Shown piece after piece: positions 55,611 to 64,000 of a stretch of 64,000 bases of DNA. The DNA is taken from contig NZ_WFLM01000002.1 in NCBI RefSeq assembly GCF_009208775.1, positions 1 to 64,000 of the forward strand, given 5' to 3'. The DNA comes from Silvanigrella paludirubra. Its GTDB lineage: Bacteria; Bdellovibrionota_B; Oligoflexia; Silvanigrellales; Silvanigrellaceae. A program made the position numbers and the translations under genes. Within the stretch, counting starts at the first letter, position 1. Every line of letters starts with the position of its first letter. The notes under the pieces are model-generated. The model worked only from the letters and a program-made list of their open reading frames with translations. It was not told where the DNA came from and did not search any database.

Positions 55611-55777
55611 AATACTTCAATAAAATTAAATATACTAAGTAATATTTGCTTACAGTGTCATTATATAAATTCAATAGAAAAATATATGCCATTTAAATAA
55701 AAGATAAATTGTTAAACTATAAAAGAGAATAATAAATTTATTGTCAAAATATAAAATTTTATGTTTACGGTGAAAAT

Positions 55778-57265
55778 GTGAGAAATATTAGTTTTGCAAA
55801 AAAAATATATTTTTCAATTTTGATATTAATGGTAATTATTTTATTAAATTCATTTTATACGATTATGGTTATAAATAAAACTCAAAATTATTCTAATGAA
55901 ACAGCTTTATTTTGGCTACCAAGCGTGGACACATCGCAGGATATGAAGTACACGATAGCCCAAATAAGAAGAAGAGAATTAATTATATCGTATCCATTAT
56001 CTAAAAAAGAAATAGAGGAAAACTTACAAGTTATAGATGAAAGATTAATTAGCATGCAAATGTCTATAAATAAATATCAGAAACTTATTACACTTGCTGA
56101 AGAAAAAAAGATATTCGATGAGTTTAATGATAACTTCAATAATTATTTAAAAAACAGGCAAAAATTCGTTGACTTAATAAAATCTAATAGAATAGCAGAA
56201 GCTCATAACTATTTAATAATTAATTTAGACAAACCTCTTCAAAATTCACAAGATCTATTAGAGAAAATAAGCCAGTTAAATTACAAAGGGTCTATTAAGT
56301 CAACCCAAAATGGAGAGTATTTAACAAACTTAACAAATTTAAGCATGTTATTTATTATGGTTTCTTCCTTATTTATAATTATGGCAATCATTCTCTTAGT
56401 TAAAAAAAGTACTAAAAGTATGATTAAAGAAATTGACAATTTAAAAACACATAGCAATTCAACAAGCACAATAGGAAATAGTTTAAAACAAAGCTCAAAT
56501 GATCTTTCTAAATCTACTGAATTACAAACAAACTCCGTCCATAAAACAAGTGCTGCTATAGACCAAATATCAAGTATGATAAATAGAACAGCAGAAAATG
56601 CAACTTCCACATTACTTGTTTCAAAAAATGCTTCAGACAAAGCAAAAGAAGGTGAAAAAATAATGAATCACCTTGAAAAAGCAATGGAAACAATTGAAGA
56701 GTCGAGCACTCAATTACAAAACATTGCAGTCATTATAACACAAATCAATACGAAAACAGCGGTTATCAATGACATAGTAGCAAAAACAGAATTGCTTTCT
56801 TTAAACGCCTCAATTGAATCCGCTCGAGCGGGAGAACACGGAAAAGGATTTGCCGTTGTTGCTGAAGAAGTTGGTAATTTAGCTAAAATAAGTGGAAAAG
56901 CAGCAAATGAAATTCAACTATTATTACAATCGAGTCAAACTCAAGTAAACACAATTATCGACACGACAAAAGCCAGAGTTATAGATGGCAAAAATGTTAC
57001 TTTAGATGCTCATGAGGTATTTAAAGCAATATCGGAAAATATTGTTACAGTTACCTCAGTTATTGAACAAATATCAGATGCAACAAAAGAACAAGAAACT
57101 GGAATTAAACTTATTTCAAATTCTATGGTTGAAATTGAAAAATCAACTCAAAATAGCAAAGGCATTGTTCAATTAACAGAAGAATCTTCGCTCAAATTAG
57201 TAGAACAAAGTAAAACCCTAGATGAAACAACAAATATTTTAGAAAAGTTATTTAAAGGAAAATAA
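55778..57265 (+). CDS. Methyl-accepting chemotaxis protein 4 of 4, divergent
   Basis: 495 residues starting with GTG (the overlapping ATG is followed by a stop). It lies 167 bases after receptor 3, enough for its own promoter. Ligand domain [12 protein letters not shown] and [10 protein letters not shown]; second helix about 185-205. The hairpin tip is [20 protein letters not shown], and the arms are less alike than in receptors 1-3 ([20 protein letters not shown]), so it split off earlier. No HAMP domain is clear. Confidence 0.88.
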   Translation: MRNISFAKKIYFSILILMVIILLNSFYTIMVINKTQNYSNETALFWLPSVDTSQDMKYTIAQIRRRELIISYPLSKKEIEENLQVIDERLISMQMSINKYQKLITLAEEKKIFDEFNDNFNNYLKNRQKFVDLIKSNRIAEAHNYLIINLDKPLQNSQDLLEKISQLNYKGSIKSTQNGEYLTNLTNLSMLFIMVSSLFIIMAIILLVKKSTKSMIKEIDNLKTHSNSTSTIGNSLKQSSNDLSKSTELQTNSVHKTSAAIDQISSMINRTAENATSTLLVSKNASDKAKEGEKIMNHLEKAMETIEESSTQLQNIAVIITQINTKTAVINDIVAKTELLSLNASIESARAGEHGKGFAVVAEEVGNLAKISGKAANEIQLLLQSSQTQVNTIIDTTKARVIDGKNVTLDAHEVFKAISENIVTVTSVIEQISDATKEQETGIKLISNSMVEIEKSTQNSKGIVQLTEESSLKLVEQSKTLDETTNILEKLFKGK

Positions 57266-57298
57266 AAGAAAGATTATTAATTTTTAAAGAAAAGGATT

Positions 57299-58666
57299 AT
57301 GAAAATAAATTTAAGAAAAAAACAAAATAAAATATTCTTATATAACAATATTAAGATAATTTTATTTAGTTTTGTTTCTCTATTTTCTTTCCAAAGTTAT
57401 GGCGATTGGTGGCATAATCAGAGTTTTCTTATGGGAGGAAAACCAGCTGGAATGGGAGGAGCCTATACAGGCATAGGTACAGGTCCTGCTGGTGTTTTTT
57501 ATAACCCTGGGGGAATAGGATTTTCAGCAGATACTGCACTAAGTGTGTCTACAACAAATTACTATACATCAACCATTACTCAAGATGGTTATTTAGCAAA
57601 TGACAATACAAGCTTTTCATTAACCGATGCCGATTTACTTTCTGGTTATTTTGGTGGTTCGTTTCGATTAGGTACTGATTTACCTGTTTATATTGCCTTT
57701 GCCATTTATAATAAGGACTATGTAAATATAGATAATGTCGTTGAATCACGTAGCAAAAATGGATTAACAAAAACAAGATTTGTTCAAAAAGTAAGTTCAA
57801 CTGAAAACGAATACGCAATGGCATTTTCCATTCGCACGCATGATAAGTTTAGTTTTGGATTATCTATTGCTTTTTTTGATATGCGCTATTCTGAAGTTCA
57901 AGGCGCTAATATTCTTTCTGGTCCATATGACGATCCCTATGGAGGGTCTCAAATTTATCAATACGAATTATGGAATTATACCAGTAATTTTTATGTTAGA
58001 GGAATTGAAGCTGGGTTAGGATTTTTATACAAGCCAAAAGAATATATTTCATTTGGTTTATCGGGTAAATATAAATTTATTCTCTCTCAAAATGCAGAAG
58101 GCACTTATGTAGACAATCAAGTTGTAACAGACTCTGAGTTTAATCCTATTAACAATGGAAATGATTACAGCGATTTTTATGAACAATATATAAATCAAAC
58201 GACAATAAAACATACTCCAAAGCCCTTTGAACAGTTACCTTATACTATTCGATTTGGAATAGCCTGGATGCCTACTGATTGGCAAACCTTTACAAGTGAT
58301 TTTATTTATACTTCAGAAAATAATGCTGTAAATCCTTTTTATCACACTAAAAAAGTGTATGATTATGCGTTTGGTTCAGAAACCGTATTTTATGAAACAT
58401 TAGGAATTCGATTGGGATTCTTTACAAATTATTGGTCTGGCGATCCTAACGTAACAGATCAATTTGTTAACGTAAACTTTTTAGGTTATACAGCTGGAAT
58501 TGCTTATTATAATAAAAAATCTGTTTACAGTTTAACTTATATGTTACAAGAAACTCAACCTGGAGCAATGTATTCACTAGAACCAGTCTTATTTAATGGC
58601 AGAAATAATCCCAAAGTTTATTGGCGAACCGATCAAATAGCTCTTGCAATTACAGGCGAGTTGTAA
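57299..58666 (+). CDS. Outer-membrane beta-barrel, FadL/OmpP1-like
   Basis: 455 residues with a signal sequence of about 37 residues ending SYG. The mature start has LMGGKPAGMGGAYTGIGTGP and VFYNPGGIGFSADT, the N-terminal pattern of the FadL/OmpP1/TodX family of hydrophobic-compound transporters. Alternating strands follow, ending in ALAITGEL rather than the usual terminal Phe. It starts 33 bases after chemoreceptor 4 in the same direction. Uptake of fatty acids or aromatics would be in keeping with the acyl-CoA dehydrogenase near 50 kb, but that link is speculative. Confidence 0.75.
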   Translation: MKINLRKKQNKIFLYNNIKIILFSFVSLFSFQSYGDWWHNQSFLMGGKPAGMGGAYTGIGTGPAGVFYNPGGIGFSADTALSVSTTNYYTSTITQDGYLANDNTSFSLTDADLLSGYFGGSFRLGTDLPVYIAFAIYNKDYVNIDNVVESRSKNGLTKTRFVQKVSSTENEYAMAFSIRTHDKFSFGLSIAFFDMRYSEVQGANILSGPYDDPYGGSQIYQYELWNYTSNFYVRGIEAGLGFLYKPKEYISFGLSGKYKFILSQNAEGTYVDNQVVTDSEFNPINNGNDYSDFYEQYINQTTIKHTPKPFEQLPYTIRFGIAWMPTDWQTFTSDFIYTSENNAVNPFYHTKKVYDYAFGSETVFYETLGIRLGFFTNYWSGDPNVTDQFVNVNFLGYTAGIAYYNKKSVYSLTYMLQETQPGAMYSLEPVLFNGRNNPKVYWRTDQIALAITGEL

Positions 58667-58671
58667 AAAAA

Positions 58672-60894
58672 TTATTTTTCTATTTTTTTATTCATTAGTT
58701 CTTCTATCATTTCAACTTCAAAACTTAAATCATAGATTGAATTTTTAAAGTTATTATATAAATTTTGTTGAACAATATCTCCGAAACCAGCTTCCATAAA
58801 TGTCTTTAAAATATTTATTCGTTGCGATAAAGACAAAAGCTTAAACTTATATAGTAAACTTTGTGGGTAATTTACAGACTCTAAAAATAAAAATTGAAAA
58901 AGATCATCCCCAATAGGATTTTTTAGCCCAGAAAAAGAAAACGCAAAATTTTCTACCAATCTTTCCTTAAAAAACTCTGTGTTTTTTAATCTTTCATATA
59001 TTTTTTCTACATCTTGAGAATATTTTTCTATTTTTAAAAACCCGACCACAAAAACAAAAGACAAGTTATCATTTAAGATACTTGATTTCTTTAAAGACAT
59101 TAGTGAAACAATACAAGTACTATTATAATAACTTATTTTATAATTATAAATTAAAATAATAACATTTGCACGAACTCTATTGCTAGGATGATTTAAAAAC
59201 TTAATCATATAAGGAATCAATTTTTTATCATTTATTTCCCAAAAATTCTCGATTGTATTTGCAACCACTCTATGATCATCGCTATATAGTAAATGCATAA
59301 AAAAAGGGACTATCGCGTTTTTATAAACTTTATTAATAAATGAAATCACTTTATGCCTAATATATAAACTCTTATTTTTTTCTCCTAAAACAAATTCAAC
59401 CAATAAATATTCAACCTTAAATGATTTATAATTAAATAATGCTTCTACTGCTGCAGATTGCATAAATTCATCACTATTATTTAGCACATTAAAAATATAA
59501 TCTATTGTTTTGTCGCTATTTATTTTTCCCATTGAAATAACCATATTCTTTTTTAAAAAACGATCCTGGGTTTTTTCAAAGTTTTCCATTAATACTTTTA
59601 AGGCTGGAATATTATTTTTTTCTCCTAAAGCTTGAATCGATCTTATATTTCCAATATTGCTTTTCACATTATCAAGATGATATTTGTAATAATAATTTTT
59701 AATTAAAAACGCTAAAAATATAACAAACAATATACAAAATAACATAGAAAAATTCAAATAATAGAAACTAAATTTACTTGGAAAAAAGTTCATAAATAAA
59801 CCGGATATAACTATAATAGCTGGTACATAAAAACCTTCTGTATAATTCCTAAGCTTATCACTCACTTTTTCATTAAATGATGCTGTAAAGTGCTCGTAAG
59901 AGGTTTGAAATAAGGAATGCTCCAAAATAACTTTTGCCATTTCTACTGCAGCAATTACATAAAATGTATATGAAATATTCATAAAATAAACCAAAAATAG
60001 AAGACAAACTCCATACAATAGATGCTGGAATATAATCTTAGACTTTGTAAATAAAAATTTATTTAATGAATAACTCGTAGCTATAATTAATAAGCTGGAA
60101 AAAAATTGAAACTCTGAAAAAAACTTATTTAAATCTTCTGTATTTCCATAAGTTGCACCTGCTGCAAAGTTAAATTGATATGTAATTAAAGTAGTTATAA
60201 AGTGAAATAAGCAAATCACTACAATATATAAAAACGCCAAATTAAATAAAGACTTATTTTTCAAAAAACTATTATTCTTTTCTTCAGATTTACTCTCTTT
60301 ATGACTATCATCCACAATTTCTTCATTAATAACTTTTATTTTAAATACATAAAAATAAAAAAACAATAAAATAATTAATAATACTATATTAACCAAAAAG
60401 TATTGAGCTATACTAAATCCGTAAAATATTTTATTAATTAATACATCAGACGAAATAGCTCCTATTTCTTCTGATATTATAAAATAAGAGAAAAATAATT
60501 TTGATTCAAATACATAAAAATAAGCATTAATTAAATTCCAATACAAAATTATACTTATTAAAGAAAACAAACTTCCAAATATTTGATACATCCAAACTGT
60601 TTTTGAATAAAAATTTGGTACACCTGTATTATAAAACATGAAAAATAGAAATGAAATAGAAAATAAAATTAAAAATAAAACTTTATATTGTCTTGATTTT
60701 TTAAATCCTTCAAGTAAAGAAAGAACAAAGATAACAATTGGTGTTAATAACGAAGAAATAATGAGAGCTTTTGGTAATTGCTCTGCACCAATAACATCAA
60801 TAAAAAAAGAACTTGAACTAATTGCTAAATTTTCAATAATAAATTGAAATAGATATGCTAATATACAGAAAAATATTATTTTTTTGTTTAACAT
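58672..60894 (-). CDS. MFS/nucleotide-transporter-like membrane protein with HEAT repeats
   Basis: 740 residues. The first about 420 residues contain around 12 hydrophobic helices with short loops, as in MFS or ATP/ADP-translocase (NTT)-like carriers. Residues about 450-660 form HEAT-type helical repeats (GKINSDKTIDYIFNVLNNSD, SAAVEALFNYKS, HRVVANTIENFW, NRVRANVIILIYNY). This fusion is known among uncharacterised bacterial transporters related to NTTs. The substrate is unknown. It ends 5 bases after the outer-membrane protein gene, which runs the other way. Confidence 0.65.
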   Translation of the reverse strand: MLNKKIIFFCILAYLFQFIIENLAISSSSFFIDVIGAEQLPKALIISSLLTPIVIFVLSLLEGFKKSRQYKVLFLILFSISFLFFMFYNTGVPNFYSKTVWMYQIFGSLFSLISIILYWNLINAYFYVFESKLFFSYFIISEEIGAISSDVLINKIFYGFSIAQYFLVNIVLLIILLFFYFYVFKIKVINEEIVDDSHKESKSEEKNNSFLKNKSLFNLAFLYIVVICLFHFITTLITYQFNFAAGATYGNTEDLNKFFSEFQFFSSLLIIATSYSLNKFLFTKSKIIFQHLLYGVCLLFLVYFMNISYTFYVIAAVEMAKVILEHSLFQTSYEHFTASFNEKVSDKLRNYTEGFYVPAIIVISGLFMNFFPSKFSFYYLNFSMLFCILFVIFLAFLIKNYYYKYHLDNVKSNIGNIRSIQALGEKNNIPALKVLMENFEKTQDRFLKKNMVISMGKINSDKTIDYIFNVLNNSDEFMQSAAVEALFNYKSFKVEYLLVEFVLGEKNKSLYIRHKVISFINKVYKNAIVPFFMHLLYSDDHRVVANTIENFWEINDKKLIPYMIKFLNHPSNRVRANVIILIYNYKISYYNSTCIVSLMSLKKSSILNDNLSFVFVVGFLKIEKYSQDVEKIYERLKNTEFFKERLVENFAFSFSGLKNPIGDDLFQFLFLESVNYPQSLLYKFKLLSLSQRINILKTFMEAGFGDIVQQNLYNNFKNSIYDLSFEVEMIEELMNKKIEK

Positions 60895-60953
60895 AATTAG
60901 CTATTCCTAATTCTATTAAAAACAATACATAAGTATTTAAAATACATAGTTAT

Positions 60954-61823
60954 CTATTTCTCAAAATCTTGGATATATTTTGGTGGATTTAGCACTCCTA
61001 AAATTGTTTGATCGTTGATATATAAAAGTTCTTTATCAATTTTTTCAACTATAATATTTTTTATCTCTTCTATTAGAATAGATTTATCTTTTTTATTATG
61101 AAGAAGTACAAATGACCAATTTCTACAAAAAGAAGGGATCCATGCAGTAAATATTTTTACTGTATTAAATTCTGTTTTTAGCATTTGAATATAATTAGAA
61201 AATGATATATTTTTTTGAAATGGCATTTCGCCAGATTGAATACAAATATTTCCATTTTCATTTAAAATATTTTTACATTTTTTTAAAAAATCAATATTTA
61301 TAATCTGATTTTTATCTAAGTTTTGATCACACAAATCACAAATTATAACATCAAATTTTTTTGTCGTATTTTCTAAAAAAACCCTTGCATCACATATTTC
61401 AATTTTAACCCTAGGATCTTTATAAGAATTTAAACTCATTTCTGGAAGATATTTAGCACAAAAATCAATAACATCTTTATCTATTTCAATTAATGTTATT
61501 TCTTTTACTGTTTTCCATTTTAAAGCTTCGCGAGCGGTTGCTCCTTCACCAGCTCCTATAATTAAAATACTCTCAGGATTTTTATTTAAAATAAAAGGTA
61601 TATGAACAATTGTTTCATGATAAATAAACTCATCTGCCGTTGTTGATTGTAATTGATTGTCCAAATAGAGCGCTTTACTATCATTTAAAAGTTTTACAAT
61701 ACTTATATTTTGAAAAAGACTTTTCCCTTGATATATAACCTCGGAAACTAATGACCGATAAATTTCGCTTGGAGATAAATATTCTGTCATCCAAATATTT
61801 GATTTAGGCTTATTTACAAACAT
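60954..61823 (-). CDS. Aminopropyltransferase (spermidine/thermospermine synthase)-like
   Basis: 289 residues. LDNQLQSTTADEFIYHETIV (gate motif with Asp-Glu and Tyr-His-Glu kept), nucleotide loop IIGAGEGATAREALKW, LIEID, and FDVIICDLCDQN where an active enzyme has D-x-x-D-P. The GEGATARE loop is nearer to thermospermine/agmatine aminopropyltransferases than to SpeE (GGGDG). With both acidic residues kept, this paralogue may be active, in contrast to the one at 25312-26196. No SAM decarboxylase gene is visible in the window. Confidence 0.8.
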   Translation of the reverse strand: MFVNKPKSNIWMTEYLSPSEIYRSLVSEVIYQGKSLFQNISIVKLLNDSKALYLDNQLQSTTADEFIYHETIVHIPFILNKNPESILIIGAGEGATAREALKWKTVKEITLIEIDKDVIDFCAKYLPEMSLNSYKDPRVKIEICDARVFLENTTKKFDVIICDLCDQNLDKNQIINIDFLKKCKNILNENGNICIQSGEMPFQKNISFSNYIQMLKTEFNTVKIFTAWIPSFCRNWSFVLLHNKKDKSILIEEIKNIIVEKIDKELLYINDQTILGVLNPPKYIQDFEK

Positions 61824-61911
61824 AATAATTCCCCCTTTTTATCATATAAAAATTAGGGAGAAGGATAGATGTAATTTTTACCTTGGGAATATTTTCCTAA
61901 AATTAAAAAAC

Positions 61912-61942
61912 AAAAATGATCAGATAAAATCTGATCATTTTT
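61912..61942 (-). terminator. Perfect hairpin after the SPFH gene
   Basis: A 14-base perfect stem (AAAAATGATCAGAT/ATCTGATCATTTTT) with AAA loop, 42 bases after the SPFH stop. Its own 3' arm gives the T run, so it can end transcription from the right and, symmetrically, from the left. Confidence 0.75.
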
Positions 61943-61984
61943 AAACAAGAAAATTATAAAATAAATTATGTCAAAAAATTATGT

Positions 61985-63016
61985 TTATTTTCTTAATGGT
62001 ATATTGCTTCCCGCGTTTGAAGCCACTTTACCCATTATGTCTCCAACTGCTCCTAACGAAGAAAGAACAGCTGTTGCCTCATAAGGAATAAATACTTTAT
62101 CGGTATTTTTATGAGTCATTTCTCCAAAACGTTTTAAATATTCCATAGCAATAAGATAATTTGCAGCTACGTCTGGCGAACCAAAAGCACCCTTTATCAA
62201 CTCAATTGATTTTGCTTGGGCAGCAGCTACATCTTCAATCGCTTGGGCTTGACCAATTGCTCTTGCAATTGTGGCCTCTTTATCACCAAGAGCCTGATTG
62301 ATTTTTTCTTGTTTTTCACCTTCAGAGTGTTCAATACGAGAACGCTTTTCACCTTCTGCATTTAAAATTTGGCTCTGTTTTGAACCTTCAGCAGTTAAGA
62401 CATTGGCACGACGTTCACGCTCAGCTTGCATTTGTTTTTCCATGGCCATTTGAACATCAGGTGGTGGTGAAACATTTTTAAGTTCCACACGATTTACTTT
62501 TAAACCCCATTTATCAGTAGCTTCGTCAAGAACAATTTTTAATCTTGAGTTAATTACATCACGACTGCTTAAAGTATGATCTAAATCCATTTCGCCAACT
62601 AAACTTCTTAAGGTCGTTTGTGTTAATTGAGCAACAGCCCAAGGTAACGACTGAATTTCGTACGCAGCACGTTTTACATCAGTAATTTGAACATAAATAA
62701 TAGCGTCAACAATAATACCCACGTTATCTTTTGTAATCACTTTTTGTTCTGGAATATCAATTACAACTTCACGTAAATCAATACGATCTACATTCGTTAT
62801 CATTCCATTACGGCTCCATAAAATTTGTCTTGATTGATCGACAAATGGAATTAAAATATTTAATCCTGAATTTAAAATAGTATGAAATTTTCCTAAACGT
62901 TCTACAATAACACATTCTTGCTGACGAATAACAATAACATATTTTGTAAATATTATAATAACTAAAAAAACAATTGCAAGTAACAAAAATATAGGTAACA
63001 AACTAAAACCTTCCAT
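61985..63016 (-). CDS. SPFH/band 7 (stomatin, QmcA-like) membrane protein
   Basis: 343 residues: one N-terminal membrane helix (about 6-29), the SPFH domain (VIVRQQECVIVERLGKFHT-like start, IDLREVVIDIPEQKVITKDN, LRSLVGEMDLDHTLSSRD), and a long charged coiled coil (AERERRANVLTAEG, HSEGEKQEKINQALGDKEA). Members form ring-shaped assemblies in the inner membrane that organise proteases and membrane domains. The NfeD gene is directly upstream (25 bases), the standard partner. It ends in IPLRK. Confidence 0.9.
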   Translation of the reverse strand: MEGFSLLPIFLLLAIVFLVIIIFTKYVIVIRQQECVIVERLGKFHTILNSGLNILIPFVDQSRQILWSRNGMITNVDRIDLREVVIDIPEQKVITKDNVGIIVDAIIYVQITDVKRAAYEIQSLPWAVAQLTQTTLRSLVGEMDLDHTLSSRDVINSRLKIVLDEATDKWGLKVNRVELKNVSPPPDVQMAMEKQMQAERERRANVLTAEGSKQSQILNAEGEKRSRIEHSEGEKQEKINQALGDKEATIARAIGQAQAIEDVAAAQAKSIELIKGAFGSPDVAANYLIAMEYLKRFGEMTHKNTDKVFIPYEATAVLSSLGAVGDIMGKVASNAGSNIPLRK

Positions 63017-63041
63017 AAATACTAAACCTCAAGTTAATTAT

Positions 63042-63497
63042 TTAAGTCTTTACTTTATCTACAGTAACCTTATTTCCCTCTACTGTGATAACTTTTACTA
63101 GATCACCAACCTTTAAATTCATTATTTTATTTTCTTGATGAGGATCCCAATGAATTTCCCAAATATCAGAAAATATTTTGACTTTTCCTGGAGACTGAGA
63201 AGACATAAAGCCTTCAATAATAACCCCTTGCTGACCAACAAGACCTGCCACAAATTGAGAACCTACAGGTTTAAGGAAACGTGATTTTTTCCATTTAGAA
63301 ATAAGAAAAAGAAGTATAATTCCTGCTATTGTAAAAATAGCAACATGAATATAAACATTTTGAATAAATAACGCAAATATTCCTGTAACTATAGCAGCAA
63401 TTCCAATAGGTAAAAAATAAAATGTTAAGGTAAAAATTTCAATTAATATAAAAAGAACACCAAATACAAAATAAAGCCAGTGCCAATCAAAAGTCAT
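63042..63497 (-). CDS. NfeD-family membrane protein, partner of SPFH protein
   Basis: 151 residues: three to four membrane helices in the first 80 residues (LYFVFGVLFILIEIFTLTFYF), then a C-terminal OB-fold beta barrel (GQQGVIIEGFMS, KVGDLVKVITVEGNKVTVDKV). This is the short NfeD form (NfeD1b type) without the ClpP-like protease. Its start overlaps the stop of the upstream lysine-rich gene by four bases (ATGA), so translation is coupled. Confidence 0.88.
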   Translation of the reverse strand: MTFDWHWLYFVFGVLFILIEIFTLTFYFLPIGIAAIVTGIFALFIQNVYIHVAIFTIAGIILLFLISKWKKSRFLKPVGSQFVAGLVGQQGVIIEGFMSSQSPGKVKIFSDIWEIHWDPHQENKIMNLKVGDLVKVITVEGNKVTVDKVKT

Positions 63498-64000
63498 TTA
63501 TCGTACCTCTTTTTAGAACTTTGGTTTTTTCCTGAAGACGTTTTTGGTTTTTTTTCAAAGTCTTTTTTGGAGTTTCTCTTTTTACTTTTGGATTCCAATT
63601 TATCTTCTGATTTTACTTTATCTTCGCGATAAACTGAACTTCTTTTTGATTCTTTATTTTTAGAAACTTCCTCTTTTTTTTCTTTTGTAAAATACGATTT
63701 TTTATCTTTATTATCTTTCTTCGCATTTTCATTACTATGCCAAGCAGATCTTTTTTCTTCTTTTATTTTTTCTGTTTCTTTTTTACGTAAACTCGCAACT
63801 AAAGAGGCTCTTTTTTCACGTCTTTCTGCTTCTCGTGCATAATCTGTATCGTTAAGTGTTAATTTACGTTTGATCTTTCTTTTCTCAGTGACATCTTTTG
63901 ATAAAGCATTTGGAGTTTTTTTCTTTTTAGATTCTTCGTTAATCATGCTTTTTTTAATATCATTTAAATATTTAGCTTCAATGTCAGAGACTATTCGCAT
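63494..64000 (-). CDS. Lysine-rich disordered protein, at window edge
   Basis: 168 residues visible, beginning with an ATG exactly at the right edge, so it is unknown whether this is the true start or an internal Met of a longer protein. Almost wholly Lys/Glu/Ser/Arg/Asp, with runs such as KKKTPNALSK, EKRKIKRKL and RREKRASLVASLRKKE; probably disordered and highly basic, perhaps RNA- or DNA-binding or the tail of a helicase/ribosome-associated factor. I cannot name it. It overlaps the NfeD gene by four bases. Confidence 0.55.
   Translation of the reverse strand: MRIVSDIEAKYLNDIKKSMINEESKKKKTPNALSKDVTEKRKIKRKLTLNDTDYAREAERREKRASLVASLRKKETEKIKEEKRSAWHSNENAKKDNKDKKSYFTKEKKEEVSKNKESKRSSVYREDKVKSEDKLESKSKKRNSKKDFEKKPKTSSGKNQSSKKRYDK

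Noticed and set aside
1..64000. tRNA, rRNA or riboswitch genes
   Set aside because: Reading the intergenic gaps, which are mostly under 250 bases and A+T-rich, I found no cloverleaf, rRNA or known riboswitch core; a covariance-model scan would be needed to exclude small RNAs.

Overview
The window is low in G+C, and the genes are mostly on the minus strand in the left two thirds. Gene content is that of a Gram-negative, motile, secreting bacterium: SecDF/YajC, outer-membrane barrel, lipoproteins with lipoboxes, four chemoreceptors, an Irr-like Fur regulator. The very A+T-rich coding style together with SpvB/RHS, RCC1-repeat and RTX-like secreted proteins would suit a member of the Oligoflexia/Silvanigrellales group, but that placement is inference from style, not from a marker gene.

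Left region (1-16632, minus strand) is a polymorphic-toxin locus. One complete SpvB-FG-GAP-RHS protein of 2394 residues ends in the conserved DPTG border, a hydrophobic pre-toxin linker and a small C-terminal toxin domain. Downstream follow at least four more displaced C-terminal cassettes, each with a different toxin end and each followed by its own immunity-type gene: cassette 2 (8946-7841), cassette 3 (7756-6870), cassette 4 (5411-3063) and cassette 5 (2692-865, an HNH nuclease). A further RHS fragment runs off the left edge. The linkers come in two diverged versions (A in cassettes 1, 3, 5; B in cassettes 2, 4). A decayed IS6-family element without target duplication and a cluster of IS21-like terminal repeats sit at the junctions. 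The toxin cassettes show no convincing ribosome binding sites, while most immunity genes do, so the array reads as a silent reservoir of toxin ends whose immunity genes can still be expressed.

Upstream on the same strand lie a 1412-residue coiled-coil lipoprotein (16694-20932) and a secreted RCC1-repeat protein (20981-23257); a terminator hairpin separates the lipoprotein gene from the RHS gene. All three are exported and may work together at the surface, which is inference.

23471-37857 holds a secreted tail-collar-domain protein, a methyltransferase, an aminopropyltransferase-like protein, an ABC-F ATPase, a TatD nuclease that overlaps an Irr-like Fur regulator and has no standard start codon, TRIC and ClC channels, a cysteine-desulfurase-like enzyme, a GlpD-like dehydrogenase, a dicarboxylate/amino-acid symporter, and a PilJ-type sensor joined to a PP2C phosphatase. 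A near-perfect iron-control-element palindrome precedes the Irr-like gene.

38008-43188 is a second toxin-like pair: a 1309-residue lipoprotein with RTX-type repeats and a hydrophobic pore-like segment, followed by a secreted protein ending in a predicted toxin-deaminase domain (DxE and PxCxxC). 43185-50782 is housekeeping (degenerate kinase-like membrane protein, recJ, secF, secD, yajC, acyl-CoA dehydrogenase). 50891-58666 holds four tandem chemoreceptors and a FadL-like outer-membrane protein. The right end has a HEAT-repeat transporter, a second aminopropyltransferase-like paralogue, an SPFH/NfeD pair and a lysine-rich protein reaching the window edge. I saw no rRNA, tRNA or CRISPR array.
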